From Stramonita haemastoma (lineage: Eukaryota; Mollusca; Gastropoda; Neogastropoda; Muricidae), in contig CM060335.1 of NCBI GenBank assembly GCA_030674155.1, positions 27,772,597 through 27,807,596 of the forward strand: a DNA stretch of 35,000 bases, written 5' to 3'. Within the stretch, counting starts at the first letter, position 1. Each line of letters begins with the position of its first letter. Below, in pieces: positions 1 to 10,984 of the stretch. The position numbers and the translations under genes were made by a program. Below the pieces are notes generated by a model. The model saw only the letters and a program-made list of their open reading frames with translations, did not search any database and was not told the DNA's origin.

Positions 1-1670
1 GGTAATACTGTTGATCCAAACAGTTACAGAGGTATATCAATTTGTAATGTAGCCAGTAAGCTCTATAGTTCAATTATTAATCATAGACTTCAGATATGGG
101 TAGAAGCAAATAATATAACAGACGAATTTCAAGCTGGTTTTAAGAGTAATTATTCTACAATAGATCATATATTCACACTACAAAAGCAACTTAGTTTAAA
201 TCGTAAGTTATATATTGCCTTTACTAATTTTGAAAAGGCGTTTGACTCTGTCAATAGAAATATATTATGGCCAATTTTGGTAAAGAATGGAATTTCTGGT
301 AAATTACTTACTTGTGTTATGAGCATGTATAACAGTGTGAAAGCGAGAGATAGGTGTGTGGGGGGGCTTTAACTGATTGTATCAATTGTACTACTGGTGT
401 GAAGCAGGGGGATGTATGCAGCCCTGTTTTGTTTTCTTTATTTATAAATGAAGTAACTAGAGAAGTTTCTGAATATGGAAAGCATGGTGTTTCTTTATAT
501 GATGAAGCCTTGGAACTAGTTATTCTACTTTTTGCTGATGTTGTTGTGTTGTTATCTGAAACTGTAGTGGGTCTTCAAAATCAATTCAATTGTTTACAGA
601 GATTAGCGTCTAAGCTTCAACTGAAGGTCAACATGTCTAAGAGTAATATAATTGTATTCAAAAAAGGTGGTTATCTTGCTGCTAGAGAAAGATGGTATTT
701 TAATGGTGTCAATATGGCTGTAGTAATTGCATATAAATATCTAGGACTATATTTTTCAACACGTTTGTTTTACGTTTGCGTGTAAAGACCTTGCTTGTCG
801 GGCAAAGAGGGCCCTATTTTCTATAATGAAAAAAATAACTAAATTGAACAATTATTCATTTTGCTTATTCATGAAATTTTTTGATTCACGTTCAGCCAAT
901 AGCATTATATGGGGCTGAAATGTGGGGACTTGATGCAGCATCTATTCATAGTAAGAAAGTCCATTTATTTGCCCTTAAAAAAATTCTCGGTGTATCAGTA
1001 AAAACACCCCATTACAAATTGTTTCAGCTGTAAAGTGTATTCGTTTTGGGTTGAAATTGACTCAAATGGAACAACATAGACTTCCTCGTAAAGCTTATAA
1101 AATGTTATATCAGCTAGATGAAAAGGGCAAATCAAACTGGGTTACTAAAGTAACGGTTTTGGTTATATGTGGCTCAATCAGGGTGTTGAAAACCATTCCT
1201 TGTTCTTACGACTTTTTCGTGATAGATTAATTGCATGTCAGTGGCATGATTGGCATTCACACATTGAAAATAGCAACAGATATGAAATGTATAATCTGAT
1301 CAATCCGTCACAGTACATCCCTGTATATCTAACAATGAAAATAGATAGGCATTTAAAAAGAATATTAACAAAATTTAGATTTGGAATCTCAGAATTAAAA
1401 ACGCATCATTTTTACTATAGACATGTAAATGAGAGCGATCTGATTTGTCCTCTGTGTGGTGACTCTACTGAAGACGAAATACATTTTCTATTTACTTGTT
1501 CACAACTTACCGAGTTAAGAGAGCAGTTTATACCTCAAAAGTACTTACGTCAACCATGTCTTCATAGGTTAATCATGCTCATTATGTCTGAAAATGAATG
1601 TACTACAAAACAGTTAGCTCTTTTTCTTTATAAAGCATTTAAACTGAGGGATAACCTGATTAACTCTTAA
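1..1670 (+). pseudogene. Reverse transcriptase ORF2 remnant of LINE-E1
   Basis: In life this protein would copy element RNA into DNA at a nicked target. The first frame (1-353) carries NSYRGISICN, then FQAGF, then motif A as FTNFEKAFDSV. The first acidic residue of motif A, normally Asp, is Asn (codon 226-228). A slip in a G run near 360 moves the frame to 354-785, which carries GVKQGDVCSPVLFSLF and motif C as FADV, where the second Asp of FADD is Val (540-542). After further shifts, 1167-1670 encodes a C-terminal region of about 167 residues ending in a zinc knuckle, C-x2-C-x8-H-x4-C, at residues 94, 97, 106 and 111. Two lost catalytic Asp residues plus several frameshifts make it non-functional. 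The endonuclease lies outside the window. Confidence 0.85.
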
Positions 1671-1795
1671 GATATGTTGTTGTTTGCAAATATGTTTTCT
1701 GAATTGATTTTTTATATGTGAGTATTATGTGCTTTGTGTTTTCCCCTTCAAATGTGGCCAAGGCCTTTTGAATAAACCATTCGTATTGGTATTCT
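1..1795 (+). mobile_element. LINE-E1: 3' part of an APE-type non-LTR retrotransposon
   Basis: The left edge of the window cuts this element, so only the reverse transcriptase onward is present. Coding similarity runs to a stop near 1670. A short AT-rich 3' UTR follows, and the element seems to end near 1795, where the sequence turns into a TC run and then a TA microsatellite. No poly(A) tail is visible. Many frameshifts mark it as an old, inactive copy. Protein style (NPKNYRG-like opening, QAGF motif, C-terminal CCHC knuckle) resembles LINE-A at the other end of the window, so the two may belong to related families. I cannot assign a clade from sequence alone. Confidence 0.85.
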
Positions 1796-1823
1796 CTCTC
1801 TCTCCTCATATTTATGTATAAAT

Positions 1824-1901
<78 letters not shown>
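1824..1901. repeat. (TA)n microsatellite
   Basis: About 70 bases of nearly pure TA lie just after the LINE-E1 3' end and its short TC run. It is a simple repeat, likely length-variable, with no coding role. Confidence 0.95.
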
Positions 1902-1902
<1 letters not shown>

Positions 1903-1939
1903 CCATATAAACATACATACATATATTAATGTATTTTCA

Positions 1940-2066
1940 GTATGTTACTTATTGCCCTTTATTTCCGTATGTTACTAATAGCCCTTTGTTTCTCTATGTT
2001 ACTTATAACACTTCATTTCTGTATGTTACTTACAGCCATTTGTTTCTGTGTTATAACCATTTCTTT
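1940..2066. repeat. 27-bp minisatellite, first block
   Basis: Four to five diverged copies of a 27-base unit of the form TATGTTACTTATARCMCTTT followed by RTTTCTG. Because 27 is a multiple of three, all open frames over it show a nine-residue period (such as YVTYNTLFL), which is an artefact. The same unit resumes at 2385 after a CA microsatellite and a short unrelated stretch. Confidence 0.85.
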
Positions 2067-2070
2067 ATGT

Positions 2071-2072
<2 letters not shown>

Positions 2073-2144
<72 letters not shown>

Positions 2145-2178
2145 ACAACACACGCACACACACACACACACACACACA
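2073..2178. repeat. (CA)n microsatellite
   Basis: A CA run of roughly 100 bases with one interruption near 2144-2155. It splits the 27-bp minisatellite into two blocks. Confidence 0.95.
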
Positions 2179-2195
2179 TATGGAACTTATTTATG

Positions 2196-2304
2196 TATTT
2201 TGATTTCTTTAAAATTGATTATCTGAATAGAAGCTATATCAAACAGCACTTTGTTTCTGTACTTTGATTTCTTTGAAATTAATTATAGTATATGAATAGA
2301 AGCT
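2196..2304. repeat. Two-copy direct repeat of about 40-45 bp
   Basis: A segment at 2196-2234 (TTTGATTTCTTT, then an AATT-rich part, then GAATAGAAGCT) recurs with small changes at 2260-2304. It sits between the CA run and the second minisatellite block. Confidence 0.7.
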
Positions 2305-2384
2305 TTTGTTTCTGTATTTTAAGTTCTCTACCTTTGAATTCTGTTAGGAAAAAGCTGTGCATTAAAAAAAAATCGCACTTTATT

Positions 2385-2850
2385 TTGTATGTTACTTATA
2401 ACACTTTATTTCTATCTGTTATAACACTTCATTTTTGTGTTACTTACAACACTCTTTCTGTATGTTACTTAAACACTTCGTTTCTCTAAGTTTATGTCTG
2501 TTACTTATAGACCTTTGTTTCGGTATGTTACTTATAACACTTTATTTCTGTATGTTACTTATAGCCCTTTATTTCTGTATGTTACTTATAACACTTTGTT
2601 TCTGTATATTACTTACAGTCTTTTGTTTTCTGTGTGTTATAACACTTTATTTCTGTATGTTACTTATAACACTATTTTTGTATGTTACTTATAACACTTT
2701 ATTTCTGTATGTTGCCCTTTGTTTTCTGGGTGTTATAACACTTTATTTCTGTATGTAACATATGTATGTATATAACACTATATCTGTATGTTACTTATAA
2801 CACTTCGTTTCTGTATGTTACTTATGTATGATACTTACTCTGCATTTCTC
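2385..2850. repeat. 27-bp minisatellite, second block
   Basis: About 15 or more copies of the same 27-base unit as at 1940-2066, several nearly perfect, with a few shortened units. AT-rich and non-coding. Open frames here are products of the repeat period. Confidence 0.9.
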
Positions 2851-3044
2851 TGTGCTTTGAGGTATATTTTCGTGTGTGTGTGGTGTTTTTTTTCGTGGGA
2901 AACGTCAGGAAGATTAAAGAGCGAGAATAGCTCCTTTCAGCACTGAAATGAGCTCCAAAAATAGCCATGCAGTGAAAAAACACACACAAAAAAACAAAAA
3001 CAAACTTAAGCTGCTGTTGCACTTAAGGAAAACACTTTTTAGGC

Positions 3045-3133
3045 AAGTTTTAGGTAAGAGTCCAACTGACAAGTTTTAGGCAAGTTTTAGGTAAGAGTCC
3101 AACTGACAAGTTTTAGGTAAGAGTCCAACTGAC
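3045..3133. repeat. Three perfect copies of a 26-bp repeat
   Basis: A 26-base unit beginning AAGTTTTAGG and ending CCAACTGAC occurs exactly three times, at 3045-3070, 3082-3107 and 3108-3133. An 11-base partial copy fills 3071-3081. Perfect identity suggests a recent tandem event. Confidence 0.95.
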
Positions 3134-3264
3134 ACGGAATATTTGGAAGATCATTGCATGAGGAAGATACTTTAATTTTTTTTTCTTCTTGTTCCTTGGC
3201 TACAGCTCCGAGCTCAACAGTGAAGTTTTATGTATGCCAACCTTTGGGTAGCCGCATTCCGAGT

Positions 3265-3553
3265 TCAGGGAATATGTCTAAACACGAGACCAATGTGTAT
3301 GCGTTTAAAAAATAAATTGGTATCTGTTCCTACCGGCACGCAATAACATACTCTTTCGAAAGGCGAAACGGGTTTTAATTTGTGTGCAAGGAACTCGGCA
3401 TGATACTTTGGTCTCAGCTGAAGGATATTCATGGGGAGTAGAGTCGGTACAGATATGTACACCAGGAGGAAAATCTCCTCCAACAGAAACTTCGGTGGTG
3501 GCTGGAACCTGAGCCGTAAGGTCACGAGAACAGCGGTGTAACACTATGCTATC
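3265..3553 (-). mobile_element. SINE-1 copy, near full length, old
   Basis: Read on the minus strand it starts with a tRNA-like head: an A-box-like TAGCATAGTGTTA and a degraded B-box-like CAGGTTCCAGCC. The body ends with a motif seen in other SINE-1 copies (GCACAC followed by an AARCC stretch, an AAAGAGTA block, GTGCCGGT and GAACAGAT). The best-preserved copy of this family is at 16445-16775. The shared central GGATGAGA domain is badly eroded here. RNA polymerase III would transcribe an intact copy and a partner LINE would move it. Confidence 0.7.
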
Positions 3554-4827
3554 CCATCAATTCCAATAGGTTTTGAGTTTCCCATCTCATGGTAAAGAAG
3601 TCAGCTTCGGAAAGGTTATAAGCTAGGCTACAGAAAAAAGGAAACGAACATCAAAAGTTAACAGTATACAAGGCAGTACACGACAGCAACTACAATTGCA
3701 TGGCATAACTCACTAAAAGAGATAAAAAAACAGCATTAATGAACAAAAACCTATTGTAAGAGGTAGAATACAGATGAGAATCTAAAGTATGAGAACGACC
3801 AGAAGAAGAAAAGGAAAAATGGCACGGTCGTATATTTGGTAGACTCTCCATCCTTGCTATACAGTGCCTTGGAGTCTTAATAACAATTTTGCGTGACCAG
3901 CGAGCCACCTGACTGCAGGATCCAGAATGTCTGTTGAGAAGCTTGCAAGACACCTTTGTGCTGGGTTTTAATCCCTATTGTATATCCAGTCTGCAGAAAG
4001 GTTCCCTGTTTTTATTTGAGCGTCAAGCCATGCGCCCATTTCCGTGATAAACATGTGCTCGTGACTTGTCGTAAAGGACATCAGCCCGTAGGGATGCCAA
4101 AATTCCCACCCTCTGGAAATTATGTGCTAGGAATTCCATCTTTTCTGTTTATCTCTATGTTTCTGCATTGTTCCTTTTCTTCCTGTTACTATCTACTTGT
4201 CTACTGTCTGCCTTTTGTTCTCCATTATCCTTCGTTTTCTTTTTCCAGAAAGACTTAAAAGGTAACAATTTTCTCTCACGCCGAAGTCGGATGCGCTGGG
4301 CCTGACGTGTCAGGTGCATAACGGCAGTGCAGTAGTGCATTATCGCTCATAGAACAGACAACAATAGCTGCTGTCTGAGCGTTTCACGAAGACCCAATCC
4401 AATTATGTTGCTTATAGCCTCGCCGACCACATAGGCCATATCGGGGCTGTCACCTCGTCATATTTTAAAACTCGTATTAAAAGTGTGCGACTATGTACAG
4501 TTTAAAACGGGGTATAAAACCAACTCAACTGTCCTTGCTTGTATCGAGGCCCCGAAAAGGATCTTGTGCACAAAGAATAAGGGTCAACCCAGGACGGCCA
4601 CCCCGTCGTGGGAAAACCCACATCGATCACACTTAAAACAAGATAAAACCAAAACCAGATTCCTTAAATCAACCTTACCATACCACTTTCACTCATATCA
4701 GACAAAAATAGCCCGATTCTCTCAGGAAGTTAAAAATGGTGTCCGGTGGAACATCCTGAAAGAGGATCTTTAGGGAGTCCGCGGTGAAATGCTTGTGCCT
4801 AATATCCTGAACATCCCGACACTCCAC
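3554..4827. other. Unassigned stretch without a recognisable gene
   Basis: About 1.3 kb with only short open frames and no motif I recognise. A 25-base sequence at 4556-4580 (AAAGGATCTTG, then TGCACAAAGAATAA) is repeated exactly at 5377-5401, on the far side of the GAA array. Nothing else in it could be assigned. Confidence 0.5.
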
Positions 4828-5299
4828 GAAGAAGAAGAAGAGGAGAAGAAGGAGGAGGAGGAGGAGGAGGAAGAAGAAGAAGAAGAAGAAGAAGAAGAAG
4901 AAGAAGAAGAAGAAGAAGAAGAAGAAGAAGGAAGAAGAAGAACAAGAAGAACAAGAAGAACAAGAAGAACAAGAAGTGCAAAGAAGAATTGCGAAAAAGA
5001 AGAAGAAGAATTGCGAAGAAGAAGAAGAACAACAATAACAACAACAAAAACAAGAAGAAGACAAAGAAGAAGAATTGCGAAGAAGAAAAATTGCGAAAAG
5101 GAATTGCGAAGAAGAAGAAGAATTGCGAAGAAGAAGAAGAATTGCGAAGAAGAAGAATTGCTAAGAAGAATTGTGAAGAATAATTGCGAAGAATAATTGC
5201 GAAGAATAATTGTGAAGAAGAAGAAGAAGAAGAAGAAGAAGAAGAAGAAGAAGAAGAAGAAGAAGAAGAAGAAAGAAGAAGAAGAAGAAGAAGAAGAAC
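4828..5299. repeat. (GAA)n-type polypurine array with GAATTGC interruptions
   Basis: About 470 bases, almost wholly purine on this strand. Blocks of pure GAA (about 4870-4930 and 5215-5270) flank a middle zone in which GAATTGCGAAGAA-type units alternate. The tract produces long Glu-rich or Ser/Phe/Leu-rich open frames on both strands, which I do not regard as genes. Long GAA/TTC tracts can adopt triplex (H-DNA) structures; this is known for GAA repeats in general and inferred here. Confidence 0.95.
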
Positions 5300-6344
5300 T
5301 TTCAAATCAAAGTATCTCCGTCAAAAAAATGTAAGTTTTTTTTCTTTCTACATCAGAACAATTTCTTTGCAGAAGGAAAGGATCTTGTGCACAAAGAATA
5401 AATACTGAATTACAACTAGAAATTTAAAATCGAACGTGGGAAGGCAGATTGTGGAAGAAAGAAAGGTACAGTTAAATGGTATGCTGACAATATGTGACGG
5501 GCCTATTTCCCCCTCACACCCCTGATCCGCCCCCCCCCCCCCCCTCTCTCGCCCTACCCCTACCCCTCTCCCTCACTTCCTCTGTCTCGTGTTCTTAACG
5601 ACAATATCGCATGACATGCCAGCTCCCTGCCTGTTCAAAACCCCACGGTGCTCATTTGCAGTGAATTTTAATGACTATGCTGCCTTTGACACAGGGACTA
5701 TCTATGAAGGGTATAAGCTGAAATTATAAGAATATTAGGGGGACAAGAAGTTTTTTTATTAGGGGGACAAGAAGTTTTTTTCTTCCACGTGAGTGAATAC
5801 TGAAACGGACACATGGACTCTTTTTGAAAAGAATCATCGAAATAAGCAGAAAACATTCTGTGTATGTCATCGTAATGATAATGTCATAGTAGTGATAATG
5901 TTGCGTTAAATTTGATACGCTGTATTCATTTTTTACCTTTATACTACTTCAATTCTGAAGGAAATCTTTATAGATCATAAATTCATATATAGAAATGAGA
6001 CCAACGGTCAAGTTCCAATATGAGTTTGCATTCTGATCTGATCCCTTCAAACAGCATGACTTCAGATTCATTCAACATAGAGATTGTTAAAATAGGTGTT
6101 TTGCGCTGTGACAGTTATTCGATGAAAAACCACTTTGCGTTACAGTCACTCATAACTTCTGATTTGTCAAAAGTACACCGTTTATATTTTTGTCGTAAAA
6201 GCAAAGACAGTAACATACCCAGTAGTTATTTGCTCTAAACGTTAGTGTTTGCTCTAAGATCGTTCTTAAAGCCTGGCAGGATCAAAGAAGCAAGTTTGAA
6301 GGTATTTTCTCTTCAATTCGTTGTGAGATTCGAGATTGTTTAAG

Positions 6345-6345
<1 letters not shown>
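5300..6345. other. Unassigned stretch with a C run and a 24-bp tandem duplication
   Basis: No gene recognised. It contains the second copy of the 25-base repeat (5377-5401), a run of 15 C at 5530-5544 followed by pyrimidine-rich sequence, and a perfect two-copy 24-base tandem repeat at 5734-5757 and 5758-5781 (ATTAGGGGGACAAGAAG plus a T run). Confidence 0.6.

Positions 6346-6429
<84 letters not shown>
6346..6429. repeat. (GT)n microsatellite
   Basis: An almost uninterrupted GT run of about 82 bases, with unassigned unique-looking sequence on both sides. Confidence 0.97.
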
Positions 6430-7030
6430 ATGCGTGTATGTTTGACTGGTTAAACCTGACAGAAGAAGCCCACTCTCCATGTAGTTTGGTACAGTTGAGG
6501 CAAAACATAAAATACCCCAACATTTCCAGTACTGAGAGACATAAGAGGTGGGAGATGGGGTTAATAACTGATCACAAAGCGTTTCAAGTTAATGTTCATA
6601 GTTAAGTTACGCCACCTTTTACCACGGCATAACACTTGTTTGTTTTTTGCCACGGAAAATGTCAAAATTGTAATGGTTGATTTTCTAAAATTTTCCTTTT
6701 ACATTCTTGCTTTCTGTTATTGCTGACTGTAAACAAAAATGTAAGACTGAAATTTATTCCAGCTTATTGTGCTGGATTCTGCCTCATCCCACCGACCATG
6801 ACGTCCACATCAGCCAATCAATTACTACTATGAAGCCAGTTCTTCATGTCCCGATGATGCATACCATACAATCAATCCATGCTTTGCTGTTAAGATTTCA
6901 CACAAGGTCACTGGTTGTAATGTTTCTTGAAATACACTTAGGGTATATTGATTTATGATGTTGTTCACTGAAAGACCTTTAATGCCCACACATTTTCATT
7001 TGAATTGATCTGTTCTCGTCTTTCCTGGCA
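6430..7030. other. Unassigned stretch, no feature seen
   Basis: AT-rich sequence with only short open frames. I see no protein motif, tRNA-like box or tandem repeat in it. Confidence 0.5.
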
Positions 7031-7625
7031 ATTAACAGCAAACAAAGAGTGTTAGCCTTCCCACAAACACATTTTCACAAACAAAAGAGTAAACGCATAA
7101 AAGAACAGGCGAATAGACAAGGAACAAACGAGTAAACGAAGAACAAGCAAAAACAAAGAAAGAAAACAAGATAACAAATAAACAAACAAAAGAAAAAAGA
7201 CCGATTGAAAAAAGAACACCTGAAAAAACAAAGAACAAACGAATAAGAAAACAAATGAACACAGCCAACCAACCGACCAGGTAACTGCACAATCAACAGA
7301 CCAAGCAACCAAGGAAGCAACAAAACCAGAAACAAACTAATGAACGAATGAAAGATGAGAAGAAAGACAAACAAAAGAGCAAAGATAAAAACCAAATACA
7401 TGTCAATCTTTCCACTGCAATCCGTGTTTTAGGTGGAAAAAAGCACAAACTAACTTATTCTAATGATATTAAAATTTCTATTCAAGACCTGCCTCTGAAA
7501 AATCAAATAACAACAAAATACACCAACACACACAATTGTTAATAAACGGACTCGATAAAACAAGCATAAAACTGTAAGCTAGCAGGGAAACAAGCACACA
7601 AAGAACAACAACAAAAAAAACCGGT
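7031..7625. repeat. A-rich low-complexity tract (ACAAA-like)
   Basis: Nearly 600 bases rich in A with diverged AACAAA, AAAGAAC and AACGAA words. The open frames on the minus strand are Phe/Leu/Val-rich and reflect composition only. It may be an eroded simple repeat. Confidence 0.6.
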
Positions 7626-7989
7626 AAACCGGCAAACATTCCAGCATTCAATCAAGAATTCTTTGTTTGCTGCAAACAACATGCTCATTCAAACGCGAGT
7701 TAAAAACAACGTCTACCTGCATTTTGTCTTAGTCTTTTTTCCATATGCACTGTACATGTGGGCAATGAAAAATCATGTTTACATAGCCCTGAGAAATACA
7801 TGTGGCTGGGTAAAACGTGATAGTAAACAAAGTAATGTTGTATGATAAACAAACACAACAAAATCTATATTGTATGGTATGACAATTCATTGTACCGCTT
7901 GTACTGCTTTTTATTGTGGTGCATTTCGTTGTATTATATTGCACTTTTTGATGTTGTGTCGTGTTCATTGGAATATATTGCATTACTGT

Positions 7990-8202
<213 letters not shown>

Positions 8203-8502
8203 TGATTATTTTGTTGGCAGATGGTGATGAATTAATGTTTTCAGTTGTTTACTCTCTTATTTGCTCTTTAATCATTAGCGCTTCTTTAAAACAAAAATTG
8301 GAATCATTATTTGATTGTTATTTCGCATTTTCGTTTCTGAATGAGTGCCTCCTTTTTTTAAATTATTTTTTTAATTACCTTATTGTATTTCTGTCTTTAA
8401 TTCTTTTCTGTTGTTTGCTACTTGATACAGTTTCTTGTTCTTGGTATTTGGATCAGTATTATTTTTCTTGCATAGTTAAAGGAGTTTTGTTAACTTGATC
8501 TT
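8203..8502. other. Unassigned T-rich stretch
   Basis: A 98-residue open frame on the plus strand is Leu/Phe/Ser-rich. It shows no known domain and no codon pattern that sets it apart from the surrounding T-rich DNA. No feature called. Confidence 0.5.
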
Positions 8503-8552
8503 ATCCCGGACTGGATGTGAAAAAGCACTCGAGTCATCATCCTCGAAATAAA
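8503..8552 (+). mobile_element. SINE-1 3' end fragment
   Basis: GGACTGGATG, an A-rich bridge, then ATCCTCGAAATAAAA matches the last 50 bases of the SINE-1 copy at 16445-16775. It is immediately followed by the CCTTG array. Confidence 0.65.
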
Positions 8553-8555
8553 AAG

Positions 8556-8679
8556 AATTTGCCTTGCTTTGCCTTGCCTTGCCTTGCCTTGCCTTGCCTT
8601 GCCTTGCCTTGCCTTGCCTTGCCTTGCCTTGCCCTCTCTCTCTCTCTGTTTGTGAAATTGTGCGCACGAGCGCGCGCGC

Positions 8680-8757
<78 letters not shown>
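8556..8757. repeat. Compound microsatellite: (CCTTG)n, (TC)n, (CG)n, (TG)n
   Basis: A pentanucleotide CCTTG array of about 75 bases is followed by a short TC run and a 22-base spacer, then about 24 bases of alternating CG, which passes without a break into about 64 bases of alternating TG. The CG/TG part is strictly purine-pyrimidine alternating for nearly 90 bases, the classic composition for left-handed (Z) DNA. Open frames over it are artefacts. Confidence 0.95.
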
Positions 8758-8763
<6 letters not shown>

Positions 8764-8984
8764 TGTGTATGTTGTGTGTGTTTGTGTGTGCGTGCATGCG
8801 TGCGTGCTTTCTTGCTTGCGTGTTTTCCCGAGAAAAGTGACTTTTTCTACGAAACTTCACGAGGAAGATGTACAACGTTCTTGCACACAGGACTCCAGAT
8901 TTCATCTCATCTGAAAGACTAGCACCTATGCTGCCACTCCAGATCTTGTGGATGGATGTTTCAAAAAAATGAATTGAACCAAAT

Positions 8985-9145
8985 GTCAGTCATTTGGATG
9001 AGACTGTAAGCCGAGGCTCCGAGAGCGAAAGCACGCAGAACATCTTGCGCACACGTTAAAACCCCGATCTGCCTTTTGGAAGAGCAGGCTATCGTGTGCC
9101 GGGAGGAGCTGTGACAAAATTATAAAATAAACAAAAACCCCCCCA
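8985..9145 (+). mobile_element. SINE-1 copy, 5' truncated
   Basis: Starts inside the central domain (TTTGGATGAGACTGTAAGCC) and runs through CGCAGAACATCTTGCGCAC, the AAGAGCAGGCTATCGTGTGCC block, and an A-rich end. No tRNA head is visible, as expected from 5' truncation during target-primed insertion. It is close in sequence to 16570-16700. Confidence 0.8.
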
Positions 9146-9179
9146 GTATGCACACAGGTATCAATGTTTAGACATTATT

Positions 9180-9385
9180 CTTGAGAAGATTTTGGGAGTT
9201 GGAGTCCCTAGGGCGGCTTCGGGCTGTATATAAAAAAAACAAAAAAAACACAATAATAATAATGGGTAGGCGCTGCACTTGTAGCGACGCGCTTTCCCCG
9301 GGGAGAGCAGCCCGATTTTCACGTAGAGAAAGCTTCTGTGACATAAAGTGGTATAAAATAAAAATATATGATAAAATAAATAAAA
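9180..9385 (+). mobile_element. SINE-2 copy, 5' truncated
   Basis: Recognised by an A-rich/ATA linker, then GGGTAGGCGCTGCACTTG, the near-palindromic TTTCCCCGGGGAGAGC, GAGAAAGCTTCTGTGACATA and an AAATAAAATAAA-type tail. The same order of blocks is found at 25714-25830 and, inverted, at 14808-14990. The upstream 50 bases may belong to it but are not clear. Confidence 0.8.
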
Positions 9386-9387
9386 TG

Positions 9388-9456
9388 GAGGAAGCGGGGA
9401 TCGAATGCGCCTCTTCTCACTTTTTAGATTGGAGTTTAACCTCTTGGCCACTCAAA
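9388..9456 (-). mobile_element. tRNA-like head on the minus strand (SINE or tRNA pseudogene)
   Basis: On the minus strand, an A-box-like TGGCCAAGAGGTTAA and a B-box-like GCATTCGATCCCC stand at tRNA spacing. It directly abuts the tail of the SINE-2 copy in the opposite orientation. I could not fold a convincing acceptor stem or anticodon arm, so I call it tRNA-derived, not a tRNA gene. Confidence 0.5.
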
Positions 9457-10107
<651 letters not shown>

Positions 10108-10439
10108 AGAGAGCGAGAGAGCGACAGCAAGAGCGAGAGCGTTCAGTTTGACATTTCTCCTCAAAAGTCAAACCACTCTTCATGATCTGATGCATTTGAG
10201 TGAAAAAAGTCGGAAACCACCAAAAGCAGCAACAGCAACAACAATAACATCAGCATCTCTGACATACAAAAAACCTAGAAAATCTGGTTTTGTATTAACT
10301 AGAGGTAGTAACTAGAGGTACAAATATTTTGCTTTCTAAGTAGGCGCAGAAAGCCCCCAGCAACACAATCCCCCACTTCTTTCACGTTTACTTTGCACGC
10401 AGACCTGACAAGTCTCTCTCCTCCAGGTCCATTATGTCT

Positions 10440-10620
10440 TCATTGTTTGCAAGCAAGCAAATGAAACAATTTGCCCCCTGCAACGAACACCCCCAAAATG
10501 TCCCCCCCCCCTCCCCAATTTTTTGTTTATCTACCATTACCAATACCCTAAAAATAGCTCTCGGACATCCCAAAATAGCATCTACACTACAGCAGATCAG
10601 CTTCTGGCTAAGAAATTTGG
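10440..10620 (+). repeat. 850-bp array, unit core 0 (most diverged)
   Basis: C-rich CAACGAACACCCCC region, then TAAAAATAGC and ACATCCCAAAATAGC, which parallel ACAGAAATAGCC and ACATCCCAAAATAAC of the core at 15535. Sequence after it (CTGCTTGTCTGCCAC) also parallels the stretch after the core at 18685. Confidence 0.55.
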
Positions 10621-10792
10621 AATGTATTTCCTTGGCTGCTGTTTCTACTGTTGCAGAGAATTGGAGTATTGATCAAGTCTATTCGCCAGCCTTCCTGCTT
10701 GTCTGCCACAGCCTGGAGAGGAAATGAATTGCTTTCAGCTTGCAGCTCTGTTCCACCAGTGGGCTTGTTCAGAGCTGGGTCTGCTGTGAGAA

Positions 10793-10810
10793 CCCCCCCC
10801 CCCCCCCCCC
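10793..10810. repeat. Poly-C run of 18
   Basis: Eighteen consecutive C. It lies inside the long array but not at the same place in the unit as the C run at 17792. Confidence 0.95.
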
Positions 10811-10984
10811 AAATATCATGGTAACTTTGTTTCATTGAAAATACCAAACTCTTTTTGTTACTGCTATTGACCTACAGGACTTGCTCTTTACTTTGTTTGG
10901 TGTTGCTTATATACAATTCATCTGACAGTGAGGGCTACCACATGATACTGCATCCATCCAGGGAAACAAAATGGCATTGCATTT

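Noticed and set aside
2385..2850. CRISPR-like array of direct repeats
   Set aside because: Units are adjacent with no unique spacers, and the DNA is plainly eukaryotic.
4789..5305. Long Glu-rich (+) and Ser/Phe/Leu-rich (-) open frames
   Set aside because: They are translations of the GAA/TTC array. No non-repetitive domain on either side.
5541..5580. Telomere-like CCCTACCCCTACCCC
   Set aside because: Only two imperfect units within a pyrimidine-rich stretch; no array.
7032..7401. Hydrophobic minus-strand open frames resembling membrane segments
   Set aside because: Three overlapping frames all look alike because the plus strand is A-rich; composition, not coding.
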